A stretch of 64,000 bases of DNA from Sipunculus nudus. Its lineage: Eukaryota > Annelida > Sipuncula > Golfingiida > Sipunculidae. Below are positions 12,413 through 24,709 of the stretch, in pieces. Made by a program: the position numbers and the translations under genes. The stretch spans positions 78,818,065-78,882,064 of the forward strand of contig CM049315.1 of assembly GCA_026874595.1 (NCBI GenBank), given 5' to 3'. Below the pieces are notes generated by a model. It was given only the letters and a program-made list of their open reading frames with translations. It had not been told where the DNA came from and made no database searches. Each line of letters starts with the position of its first letter. The first letter of the stretch is position 1.

Positions 12413-12495
12413 CAGGGTCTTGAGGGTGGTAGCGTACGTCATGGTGTCACCAAAGCTTGATAACTACCTCACCTGCAGGTCCTGGGACTCCTATT
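12413..12495 (-). mobile_element. SINE fragment
   Basis: Shares GACAGGG, GGTAGC, TGGTGTCACCAA, ACCTGC and GGTCCTGG in the same order as 7775-7870, with diverged spacing. It is a partial second copy of the SINE body and lacks a recognisable tRNA head. Confidence 0.4.
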
Positions 12496-12725
12496 TATGA
12501 AGATGTATTAATAACACTAACAGCCATGGTACCGACCCAAACGTCTTCAAAACACCGATCAATTCATCATTGATTCATCTTTACTCGGCCTTTTTCTTTG
12601 TAATATTCTGTTAGTGGGTCGCATATGTAGTCTCCATAATTATTTGAAAGGGCTTTTATTTTTCTACGGGACTCGCGATGGACTGAGCCTGAATTACCGA
12701 GTCCTTATCTCCGATTGCGAGTACA

Positions 12726-14118
12726 ATTCGAGTGCCGGACCCTCAGGGTCTGATTCCCCGACCCTCGAGTATAAGTGTGAGTCCAGGACCCTCCAGTACA
12801 ATTCCAAGTCCAGGACCCTCGAGTAGAAGTCCTAATCTTGGACCCTCGAGTAGAAGTCCCAGTCCCGGATCCTCCAGTGTAAGTCCGAATCCAGGACCCT
12901 CGAGTAGAAGTCCCAGTCCCGGATCCTCCAGTACAAGTCCGAATCCAGGACCCTCGAGTACAAGTCCCTGTCCAGGACCCTTCAGTACAAGTATTAGTCC
13001 CGGACCCTCGAATATAAGTCTGAGTCCAGGGCCCTCCAGTACAAATCCGAGTCCAGGATCCTAAAGGACAAGTCCAAATCCCGGACGAATGAGTATAATT
13101 GTGATTCCGGGACCCTCCAGTACAAGTCCGAGTCCCGGAACCTCCAGTACATGTCCCACTCCCGGACCGTTGAGTATTAGTCTGAATCCCGGAAACTCGA
13201 GTACAAGATTGAGTCCAGGATTCTCCAGTACAAAACCCTGTCCAGGAACCTCGAGTACAAGTCCGAGTTCAGGACACTCCAGTACATGTCCCAGTCCAGG
13301 ACTCTCTACTACAAGTCCCAGTCCAGGACACTCGAGTTCATCGCACTGTCCAGGACCCTCCAGTACAAGACCCACTCTCGGACCCTCCAGTACAAGTTCG
13401 AGTCCCGGACCCTGGAGTATAAGTCTGAGTCCAGGACCCTCCAGTACAAGTCGGAGTCAAGGACCCTCGAGTCAAAGTCAAAGTCTCGGACCCTAAAGTA
13501 CAAGTTCCAGTCCAGGACCCTCCAGTCCAAGTCCCTGTCCAGGCTCTCCAGTACAAGACCCAGTTCTGGACCCTACAGTACAAGTCCCAGTCCCGGACCC
13601 TCGAGTATAGGTCTGAGTCAAGGACCCTCAATTACAAGTCCGAGTCTCGGACCAATACAAATCCCAGTCCAGGACCCACCAGTGCAACACAGTCCAGGCC
13701 CATTGAGTACAAGTCTGAATCCCGGACGCTCGAGTACAAGTCCGAGTCTAATACCCTCCAGTACAAGTCTGAGTCCCGGACCCTCTAGTACAATTCCTCA
13801 TCCAGAACATTCGTGCACAAGTCCAAGTCCAGGACCATTGTCCGAGTCCAAGACCACCTAGTACAAAGTCTGAGTCCAGGACCCTGGAGTACAAGCCCCT
13901 GTCCCGGATCCTAAAGTACAAGTCCCGGACCTCTCTTGGACATAAGTCCCTGTCCAGGACTCTCCAGTACAAGTCCCAGTCCCGGACCCTGGAGTATAAG
14001 TCTGAGTCCAGGACCCTCCAGTACAAGTCCCAGTCCAGTACCCTCCAGTACAAGTCCCAGTCCAGGACCCTCCAGTACAAGTCCCAGTCCAGTACCCTCC
14101 AGTACAAGTCCGAGTAAT
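12726..14118. repeat. 27-bp minisatellite, about 51 copies
   Basis: Units follow CAGTCC(C/A)GGACCCTCCAGTACAAGTC with much single-base variation. In plus frames the unit reads SPSPGPSST (nine residues); in minus frames it reads YWRVLDWDL. Open frames exist only because 27 is divisible by three. Indels shift the frame several times and CCTAAAG variants add stops (for example near 13062 and 13494). A Ser/Pro-rich mucin-like exon is possible but poorly supported. Confidence 0.85.
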
Positions 14119-16594
14119 ATATATATTATGAAATATTTTGGGGAGATTTTTCACACGAAGAAAATTCTACAAGCCGCAGGTTACCGGGGGACCCAAATCC
14201 ATCCCAAACTAGAATTTAATGTTTTTCAATAATCTTGCACAAAATTATGTCCCAAAGAGACGCACTTTTTTACAGCTGTGGCGGCATCTTATATCTGTTG
14301 GGCAGACTATCATCAGATGGCGTTTCTGTAGGGGAGTGAGGTCGGCCTGTGCCTAAACATCGTGATTCCGACAGTGGAATTGACCTCCTCTCTTGGACAT
14401 AAGTCATTTGCATCGGCATTCCAATGATATCAGATCCATCTGTTATTATTTCATGACTTTTTTATGTGGGCACCAGTTCTTATATAAAGTGGTATTATAT
14501 TATGTATAAAGTACAGAGGCTGATCCAGGATATAGGAAAAGGGGGTCCAACCGTGGAGGACTAATGCCAAAGCCTAGGAAAAAACCAAATCCGGAAAGGG
14601 GGGGGGTCCAGGTTGCAAAAATTGGTCTAAAACCCATACAAACGGTTGTCCCCGCCCCTCCCCGCTTCAAATGACATGTACATAAGATATATAAAGCGGG
14701 CCGTTTAAAATCACATGTGAATATTCTGTACCAAAATAAATTTGAGAAGGATGAAAGATTAATTTCATGTTGTTTTGATCAGGAGAGACGGAAATGTTGC
14801 AAATGACAGAAATGTATCAAATCATTCTTCCAATCACGAACACTATTCAGTCGCTTTTCTGAATGAGGTCACTCTTTTCTTCATGCACACGAAGAAGATT
14901 CTTCTTCAACTTGACTATTTTTCATGACCTAGATTATTATCGGCAACGCACAAGTCCTCTGTACGTATATTGCTGTGTTGAACGTTGTTACGATCTGTCT
15001 TGATATTTTATCTATATTTTTTTATGCTTTTGAAGTACTTCTGTATTTATACTTTGCATGTTGATCTTCGCTCAAAAACAGCCTCCACGCTACTGCCACC
15101 AGAGGTCGTTCCATCGCATACTCAATTGCTCATGCAACAATCGCAATCCGCAACGAAGCGCAGCGGTAGTGGAAACTGGGTTCCATGATGTCCCATCTCA
15201 ATCGATAAAACAAACATAGCTAGCGAAGTGCTGGATTACTTTCAATCATGCCTGCAATGCTTTTCCCAAAAACCCATTTTATTTTCAAGTCATATTTGTG
15301 GGTGGAAAATGTATTACTGTAGAAGTTACAAAACCAGAACAAAAAAAAACACGGTAAATAAGGGGTTCTGCAGTCATGCTGATATATAATAATCACAATT
15401 TATCCGTCGTCCGTCCGGTGTTTAACAGGTCTCAAACCGTAATGTCATCGAATAAGATAAAGGCTATCCATCATTCCAACATAAATACTTCTGTTCGTGT
15501 GAAATTTGAAACAAATTTGTCATAAAAGATGAGCACAAATTTAGCAAAGTCAACTTGAATTGATATTCTATGTTTATCAATATTGATTGTGTTGCTTTGC
15601 ATAAAATTTGATCAGCTGATTCAACTTTGATATACCTTTCTGGATAAACCTTTCATAGTCTTAACCAAGCAAACTAATTCATTAAAAAAAGAATTACTTA
15701 AAAAAATGATCAAATGAAAAGTTTGAAGACAGAAAATTTAATGAAAATCGGCCGACTCAGAGGCCGACTCTTTATGTACTAAAATAACAAATGAAAGTCA
15801 AACTTTGTTGGATTCTCATTAAACACTGTAAAAGTTTTCTTTTTAGAGAATTTTTTGGTACTATTTTTGGGGGTAATCTTTTCTAGCATTTCAAAGTGGT
15901 TTGAGGGTCATGAATTGCTCTAAAACTTCGACCAATTTTACATACTATTACTGTCACCTACATTTGTTTTAATTTTGTAAGCATTTCTGTATTTGGTTAT
16001 GCATTGCTTCATTGTTTAAGAAATTAATTGTGTCCTTTTCAGAGCAGTGAGGCCATTGATTATGCCATTACAGGTTTTATCAGCTCAGCCCCCAAGAGGC
16101 ACCCCATGTCCGTACGTCTTCCTTACCGCACTTATGTTAGCGCTGGATGGGGGGGGGGCAAAATTATGACAGAAGAGCATTTTGGGACGGATCGGGGTAT
16201 TTAAAAAATTTCATTTGGGTCCTAATACAGCCAAATTTGTCCGTTTACCATACAAAACCTCTAAAATATATGAGTTCGCCACTTAATGTAATCACTACTC
16301 CCTTGATTAATGAACAACTCTCTGACTAAATTTCATTAAATCAGTTTTGTGATATATTCTCTTTATGTACTTGTGATCTTTCATGGGCTTAAATAACGTA
16401 AGGACTTTGTGACGGCGTTGTCGTCATGGTGACATCGTCATCATGAAAGGTGGTTGCAGTGTGAGTCTTAAAGATCCGTGGGCGTGACAAGGGTCCTGTT
16501 TGTTTTCCACCCGGTCCTGGCCTTTGCGATTTCTACCGAGTCTCCTTCCAAACGTCACAACTCGGCACTAAACACAAGTCAGTCATGTACAAAA
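14119..16594. other. Intergenic sequence without a recognised gene
   Basis: Contains a G-rich stretch near 14590-14665 with GGGGTCCAGG, resembling the GGATCC-and-poly-G sequence at 17650-17705. A 67-codon frame at 14985-15188 has a hydrophobic start but no family resemblance. Nothing else is supported. Confidence 0.35.
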
Positions 16595-17655
16595 TTGTTA
16601 GTTTGTCACAACAATTCTTTAATCTTCATGAATTTATTGAACGTTTTTTAGAAGGATGGGCAATATAATTCTTTTTGTGTTTTTGGTTCAAATTATGTTT
16701 GTTGTTAAATTAACACAATATATTCAATAAATATTGATGAATAAATGTCACAGGGTGGACAATGGGTTGATTCAAATGGGGTGGGGGGGGGGGGGGGGGT
16801 CAGGATGCGGATGCAGGCGTTGGCGCAGGGATGCGCCCTGTGAGTGCTTTTAAATTAACAATTAGTTTCTGAAAAGTGATGTGATATCGTCATATCATCT
16901 CATCAAGATTTGTTTTTTTTTGGTTGGCAGTTATTTTCAGGGTAACTTTTCAATCCCGCAGTTGTAATCTTCCATACATCTTTCAGAGTGATTTTAACAA
17001 CCAGTATTAAGACAAACAAGAAACATTTTATACTTTATTGGTGCATCTCAATCAAATTTGTCGAAATACACACAGTTATACAGTGATACAGCCCATAAGC
17101 TTGCGAGATATAGTGCATACATGTCCAGGTCTAAATGGGAAAATTGTAACATTTATTTATGAGCAAAACTTGAATTTCATAGCTAAGTCAAATGGGCATT
17201 CCGTAACATGTCAACTGGTGTAAGTCGGCCAGTTTTGTTATCTCTCATCTCACACCACTTACAATGAACTGTAAAAAGTATATATATAACAATTTAATAA
17301 TTTGTTAACATAATCTGAATCAGATAATTCTTACTTGAATTGTGATTTGCCAATATTCACAATACATGCATATTTCACAATAATAATATATGTTAAAAAC
17401 GTTACCATCCCAGGGGCGGATAAACCCCATTTCCACCTACATTCTCGGGAAATAGAACAATACATACTTAAGCTTAATGCCAAAATAAAGAAAAAAAAAC
17501 TGTCATAAATTGCAGTATTTTAGTTAAAGCAGCATTAATTTACCAACCGACCGTTCAGTGTAACAAATTATTTCATTAAAACATAGCTCATATATTGGCA
17601 GTGGAAAGATGGAAGTCTTCTGATATAATCACAGGGTGATTCTGTCCAGAGGCAG
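16595..17655 (+). repeat. Dispersed repeat block D, copy 1
   Basis: Co-linear with the reverse complement of 49345-50250, and its last 110 bases with the reverse complement of 46927-47060. Shared phrases include TTAAATTAACACAATATAT, GGCAGTTATTTTCAGGGTAA, TTTATACTTTATTGGTGCAT and TATCTCTCATCTCACACCAC. No conserved open frame is present. It lies immediately before Helitron copy B, as in the inverted copy, so it may be the 5' non-coding part of the same element. Confidence 0.65.
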
Positions 17656-17744
17656 ACGCGGATCCAGGGGGGGGGGGGTCCAGGGGGTCCGGACCCCCCC
17701 CTTTTTTTTCCATCAGAAACAACGTTAGACGAAATTAGCGGCCT

Positions 17745-18491
17745 GTCAAAAGGAAGTAAAGATTTTAATACAAGCGCGGAACTGATGTCCACGTGAATCT
17801 TTCAATAGGGAGCACTTTTCCGTTGAGTGGACATAAGGAGCTGAGACCCTTTACTCGATCACCATTTTATGTTGATATTTATACATTCAGAAGTATCTTT
17901 CCTTAAAACCATGGTTTTAATAGTTCGGCCAATTCATGGGTTGTTTGAAAAAAATTGTTTTCAAAAGGAAGCCCTTTTTTGGGGGGGATCGCACACACTT
18001 CTAAGGGTCCTCAATCTCTTGTGGACTTTGAAACCCCCGCTAGAATCTACTAATCAGTCGTTCCTACATACGCACACGTTCCATATAAAACATTGTCACC
18101 AGGTTCACCAGGCGAGTGGCAGAACAACTGAACACGAATGGGCGGCTTCTACTCGGGAACAATGGAATAGCCCCTTATAATATGTTGTTTATCGGAAAAA
18201 AAACTTCTCCCTTGAAAAATCGTACACCCTGTACATGCCTCACGTCTTTTTGCAAATTTTATTTTTCTTGTGATTTCTGGAATAGAATATTTATTCTTTC
18301 TATGTTGATATTTTGGGGAGGTTGGTCCTGGAGAATTCTAACAGAAGTAATCTTTCTATCATATAAGTGAAACACATGCTAAAAGTTCCTGCAAAAACCC
18401 TAGGATTAAAATATGCGTAGTTTAGTTCCTATCAGCTCATAAGAAAAATATACATCAGATAGAGCCGTGGATTTTCCACGGGTGCAGATAG
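17745..18491 (+). mobile_element. Helitron copy B1, internally deleted, with 3' hairpin
   Basis: Homologous to copies A and C but lacking the helicase segment. It ends in a perfect hairpin CCGTGGA-TTT-TCCACGG (18465-18481) followed by GTGCAGATAG, where ATAG stands in for CTAG. This is the cleanest 3' hairpin of the three loci and defines the family's terminus. Confidence 0.6.
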
Positions 18492-18499
18492 ATATTATT

Positions 18500-19070
18500 A
18501 TTATCATTATTTGTTTTTAAAATCGGTTCACGATGAGTTTTTGACGAGCTTATACCCCGAGAAAATGCGCGAAAAATCGTTCATGAATGTAGTTCTTTCA
18601 CAGTTTAAATCCAATGTGTATGTCAGTGTATCTGAGCCTGTTTTTTTTCACATTGGCAGCTATACATTTCGCGCCCAACAACCTTTAACGACATATGCAT
18701 GTCTGCTCATAAGGCCTCTGTCAAAGACTACCCTCTACACTACACTGAATAAAACATCGTGATTTAATTATGTCGTGTGAGCTTCAATTTTAACAACGTA
18801 TCTTTCATAAACTTTCACTCTGTTGTAAGCATATCAAAGTTTTTTCACGGTAGGATGGTTCTTTATACATTCGTTTTCTACGATATTGTGATCTCCCAAG
18901 CAGTGATGCTGTCTGACCAATGTTGCTTATCGAAATAAAAATCATTCCCACTCAAAATGCGTACACCCTGTATATGCCTCACTCTCTTTCCTACATAATT
19001 TTTGATTGATTTTTTAAATAATAGAATAATTAAAAAACAGAATAGTTTGCCATTCTTTTGTCGTCAGTAT
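18500..19070 (+). mobile_element. Helitron copy B2 with helicase remnant
   Basis: Directly follows B1. It contains a helicase remnant: about 18600-18710 reads FSHWQLYISRPTTFNDICM in one frame, matching HGQLYVAxSRxRxFxDI. The downstream 3' region (TTTCATAAACTTTCACTCTG, CAAGCAGTGATGCTGTCT) is shared with copy C. Two partial copies in tandem suggest insertion next to an existing copy, or a rearranged dimer. Confidence 0.55.
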
Positions 19071-22000
19071 GTTAAAAAAATAGAATGCTTTGTCATTTGA
19101 ACTGGTAAGGGTATTGTATTGAATTTCAGTCATATAAATCTTGCTTGTTGTTACATTTCAGGGTTCATGGTTATGACTGGTGCTTATCAGGTCATTTTTC
19201 CGCTAAGAGACAGTGTTCCCAAGATCTATGTTGTCTGTGACACCATGTTTCACTCTACCACAATATTTTCTCGGAAGGACATGAGCTGACTTTATTATAT
19301 ATGACGCTGAAACAATCATTTTGTAAATGCATCTTACAAACGCCATAGTAATAACCCATACAAACAGAAGTGAAATATTCATAATGGCTCAAATGAAGCA
19401 AGTAGGTTTCTAAATTCAGCCAGCTTGCATGTTCTAGTTTGTACTCTCTGTTTCTTTATATATTTATTTATCCCGCATGATAAAATTCTTCAGTTTACCT
19501 TTATGCCTGTTTGTCAGGTTGATAAAGATACAGTAATGGGGATTAAAATGCAAAACACAGCATGTAAACAACAGGCAGTTTTTATCCTGCAAGTTGATTT
19601 TGTAATTTGCCCATGAAGTTACACTGCGTATATTTGATTACATTACTATATACGTAACCAGAATCTGTATTTTTATCCCATTGTCGGATAGTCCAAAACT
19701 GTGTTTGTATTAGTTTATTCCGCCCATATTCCAAAGTGCATTTCCATAAATGACTTTACATTTGTTAATATTCCTCGATGAGGTTCCTGTATCCGGATCA
19801 TTCGCCACACCCACACCAAAATCTAATCGATTCTTCATTGGCCCATCACAGAAATGTCCTTGACATTTCATGAGATTCCTTTCATAATTGCGTGAGGTTA
19901 ATTATGAACAAATACATAAACACACGAAAAGAGGATGAAAGCACACCCTCCTGGCGAGGCAATTTCATATACATCAGAAACATGAGTTAATTGTTGGCGA
20001 CAGTGAACATTTAACATATTTAGTTTCTCATATGAGGTAACTGACAAGATCAGAAAAATGTAAGAGATGATAATTATTTCATGAAAGAACTTTTAAAATG
20101 GAATAAAAGACATTGCACCAGATCGCCACATCGGGGAAATACTGCAAATAATGGGGCGTAGGCATCCAGTTTCACGGTTACCCGCTGCATAAAAAAACTA
20201 GAGAATGTAAATCCTGTACCGGACAAAAAATTGTATTAAATCAAATATTGTGTGTGTATACCATTCGGGGGCAGAACATGTTAATATATTCGAATGAAAA
20301 AGAAATTTAACTGAAATTCCTGCTTTAGTACCGAAACTATTCACTTGAAAAGTTTAGTTTCCGTGGGCCTGACAGTTGTTCCTTAGGTTTGGCGCGTCTG
20401 ATACTCCTCTCTCCATACAGAAGATTTATCATGAATGTCAAGGATAAACACAATAGATCTTTACTTTGCTCTGGAGGTTGATGAATGGTATGACGCTTTA
20501 TGTGGAGAAACCCGGGGATATCTCCAGCAGACAGTTTTGTTTTTACCACACGACATGGAGACCTACCTGATTCAGTTGTTTGATGGACATAATGATATTG
20601 AAGTGGATGTTACCATATGATAAAAATATGTTTGAATTATTTTTTATACCTGACACTTTTTAGCAGAGATATCTTTGATTGATTGTCCACTTGATTGTCT
20701 CCAGGTATCAAATACCTTATACAACATGTAATTGGGCTCTCTCACAGCGGAGGGAAACGAAGCGTTAGGAGAGAATACGGAAATGAGGGCTATCAAATCT
20801 TTGAACTCTTTGTCCTATTGCATTTAAAGTTCGTACGGGACATTGTCCTCTCCTGTCCTGAGATAATCACGACCTGTCCTGCGACATTCTCCCGCTGACC
20901 TTTTGACACTAAGCGGAGACAATGTTTTGTTGTCGTGAGAGCTGTCCTGTAGCATACAAAGTAAATGACAGTTGAAAAATTTACAATATCCTTCCATTAT
21001 CAGATTTTGAGGTAACCTGGATCACCATGTTAAGTTTTTTATTGAAAGGATTCTATACCATCGTGATTTAGGACAATATCTTTATTTCATTTGTCACTGG
21101 TATTAGGGCCGACTTTGTTCCATGAGGGAGTTAATGAACCGTAACAAAAATCATCTCTGTAGACGTGTTCACGACTTAGTTGGATTAAACCCGTGGCAGA
21201 GGTTGCTGTATTCTGTTTATTATTTATTCCATTATCTAATCAACTTTCATAGCTGTCTTTGAAGTCTGTTTTACTAATTTTACCATTGTATTTCAAATGA
21301 TCCTTGACTAGGAACATATATTTATAACATATGATATAATTAAACCTACAAATTCCGTTTTTCATTGCCAATAATGTGATCATTTATCACATCAAACCAA
21401 GGCATAACGCTTTTGATTAATGCTTGTTTTATCTGTCAATGCCATGCTCACTTTATACCTGACACATGACGCTGCCGTTCCCATGCAGTCTAATGATATT
21501 CCCGTGCCCTGTCTAATTATGCTCCTGTTACCAGTCTAATGATGTTCCCGTGATCTAATGATGCTCCCGTGCGAGGAACCCGTGTTATGGAATTATTTTA
21601 ATGCATAAGTAACAGTAAGTATATAGAAATCAGATATATCATATATTCATATTCAACTGCTCTCAGGTTTTCATGAATTTTCATAAACGATTTAAACTCG
21701 GTCAACTAGGACATATACTGTTAACGGCAATAGGGACTAAGATAGAATTATATTGTCATAACATTCCGTATTGCCCAGACACAAACGTAATAGCTCTGAT
21801 ATATTCAAGAAGAAGTCATCGGCTGTTCACGTGGGCAAAACATAGCTGTTGTCTGTGTACAAGTATTCATAGTGTTCTGCATATATAGATCAATATCGTA
21901 CATTTATATATAATTGTAAAACTTTCAAAGGGGAACAGAAAAATAGAAACAAGGTTAAAGATATAACCTACGTTTACAAAATATAATTTCAGTAAAACTG

Positions 22001-23930
22001 ATGTCATTCATGTTTGAATAATCAGATGTATATTTGATTATAGCAAGTTCTCGGTGAGAGCTTGTTCGGCATTAATTATTTTTTATATATTATCGGGACA
22101 ACAGATTGAAACCTTTAGCCTTTGAAATTATTAGATGATTTAAAACACCCGAAGTTATGCTGACAGACGCTGCCTATTATTCACTGTATTATTTGAACAG
22201 TAATATAACTGCACTGATAGAGCTGAGAGAATCAATAAACGGGACTGAAAAAATGCATGGTCACGCTGCTACTAAACAGCAGAAAAACAAATATGCTTTG
22301 GAAATCGGAAAATGAATCCATGTTAGCAAATTGCAGCACAGAACAGAGATAAACCAGACAATAACTGAAGCTTTACAATTATGATGAATACAGGTTAATC
22401 AAGTTGACGAATATATCTAAGAGGGCACTAATCATTACATCTTACTCAAAGCGAGGCGGTTGTCATTCAATAGTATCAGAGGCCGCTCTGGAGGGCAGAG
22501 CTGACCTGTGATTTAACAATCGATTTTTTCAGGTCTGGTACACATTTGTATGCAGGGCTGAACTCCTTTATAACACACCGTGATGTTTGACCACGATGTT
22601 GGTAATATTCCGGATATTACGGAGTAATGAGTGGTGACCCATTGTGTTCGTGGAGTTGGAGATTCCTCTGAGTGCTTTCTAGGTTTTTTAACTGTTACTT
22701 TAAGGAGAAAGTGAACTCATATGTATGTCAGCCCTTAGGGTCAGGGGTAGAGGAAACTCTTATGAGCCATTCAGTGGTAATTGAAATAAAGAGCTTCTGT
22801 AAGCATTTACTATGGGATTGCTTCGAGTCGTTAATTGTATTTCTCAGATACTGTGACACTGGGATTTTCAAGAATAATTGTGCCATTTTTTTACACCTTA
22901 CAGACCCCCACCCCTCCGGGGATTGTAGTATACTTGCTGCCTATGCAGCCACCTGTGACCGACCCCCCCCCCCCCCGATATAGGTTACCAGTACCAGGTC
23001 GCAACGTTCAGTTATAAGTTATTTAAAAATATTGATTCCCCACAGTAAATGCAAAGTGATAAATATTTGTCTTGGTTTGGGCACTGACAATAAATATACC
23101 ATATCCCACTAAACAGGCCGGAAGTTTTTAGGGGGATTGAAAAAGTCTGTTCGCTTTGATGAGCGTGTTTAGAGCCCCTAGATTTATAAATCTGAATTAT
23201 AAATTTTGTAAATTGTCAGGGCGTGCCTAAACCTTTTGCAACGTAAGCTTACGAAGTTGTATTTGTAAGGCCCAGGCCCTAGATAAAACTGTTTCAGTTT
23301 AGTAACAGTATAGGATGACACCCTCTAGTAGCTTTGATGGACCAAACAAAATTCTCACTGGAAGCTGTTGCTCGTGCGTAGGTCATTTCTTGTAATGTAA
23401 TATTTGTAATGTAAATAGATGTATACATGTTCATATATCTGCTACATATTATGCTTGTCCTTGTCTCAAGGATCAGTTGCCATTTGGTTGGATTTCCGAG
23501 TTCGACAAAGACTTTTTTTTGCTATTGTCATATTTTCGTTTGCATATTGTTGTATTTGTTTTAGTTAGTATCCTAGAGTGTACAGTTATCGTAGACTTCA
23601 ATGTATGTATTCGCGTACTAAATATGTATTTGTTTTCATCCTATATGTTCAGCATTTTACATTTTTATTCTGTATGTGTTCCAAATCGCTAATTCATCCC
23701 TAACGATGATCCGCTCCACAGACTTACCTGTTAGGGTAGCTGCTCTCTCACTACTATTCAGTGCTGAGGGACACGGCGTGCCACTGCCTCATGACGAGTT
23801 TGTCGAGTCGGGTCAAGTGTAGTAAATTTGCTTTTTATGTGTATACCCAGGACCCTATTGAAAATCAGCATATTGTGCTGAATCGGCCACCCTGGTAATA
23901 TATCTTTGAAATAAACAGAATAAAATGCAT
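19071..23930. other. Intergenic sequence, no recognised gene
   Basis: A 61-codon frame at 20435-20620 (MSRINTIDLYFALEVDEWYD onward) has a balanced, coding-like composition and follows a CCATACAG acceptor-like site by 14 bases. I recognise no domain. Short direct repeats of TCTAATGAT(G/A)(T/C)TCCCGTG occur at about 21490-21572. Poly-C lies at about 22963-22977. Nothing else is supported. Confidence 0.3.
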
Positions 23931-23937
23931 GGGTTAT

Positions 23938-24015
23938 GCAGACCTGGCGGTAAGATAATACATACCTGTGATTCTTTCAGATAACGTCAGTGTGTGAGGT
24001 TCAAACCCCGCCGTT
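23938..24015 (+). mobile_element. Possible tRNA-derived SINE head
   Basis: GAGGTTCAAACCCCGCC at about 23997-24013 is a good B-box and T-arm. GACCTGGCGGTAAGA about 55 bases earlier is a loose A-box. The cloverleaf is imperfect, so a decayed SINE is likelier than a functional tRNA gene. Direct duplications follow (24107-24180 resembles 24331-24400). Confidence 0.3.
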
Positions 24016-24709
24016 TTTAACGAACTTAAAGCAGGCCCTATGAGCGGTGAGGTCCGTAAGGGGGGCACGACGGACCCCAGGGGTACCGAGATCGACCAGT
24101 AGAATAATATGTTTGAAAATGTAGAAGTCTCATTTAGTATTTATTTAACTTATATTTTTTTTAGTAAGGAGACCCCGCGAGGGTCCGGGTTGGTCAGGTG
24201 TCTCCTATATAGTGAGAAAGAAATGGGCATTTCGTTTGTAATTAGAAACATTTATATGGAGTTTTTAATCCAAATTGTTGGCCTTAATTAAGGGATTCGT
24301 ATTGGCCAGAAATTTTCTATAAGGCCAAATGAAATGTTTGAAAATGTAGAAGTCTTACTTGATTTTATTTTAGCCTAGGGATTTCAAATGAGGTACAAGA
24401 AAAATCTCGAAAATTATTGTTTCACATGTTGTGGGTCTCTAGAGTTTCCAATACTGGGAGACCCAAGGGGGCCCGGGTCCGTCAATAGTTTCCTATGTGA
24501 GGGATACCACAAAAGGATCATGAAAATGAGACATTTTTTTTTCTTTTAAGTTAACTTGCATTTATATAGCTGTCATCAGAACGACTCAAAAGGCCCGGCT
24601 GAATGCTGGTTAATACGAACTTCATGCATTCACACTGAATATAAAACGATTCAATGGAGAGACCCCTTTCTTTTCTTTTTTTTTTTTTATTTATATAGGT
24701 GTTTTTTGA

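Noticed and set aside
13286-14232. Several long overlapping frames on both strands of the 27-bp array as protein genes
   Set aside because: The repeat length is divisible by three, so several frames stay open automatically on both strands; frameshifts and stops break each of them.
23938-24015. Functional tRNA gene
   Set aside because: The B-box is good, but the acceptor and D-arms do not pair properly, and repeats follow it as in a SINE.
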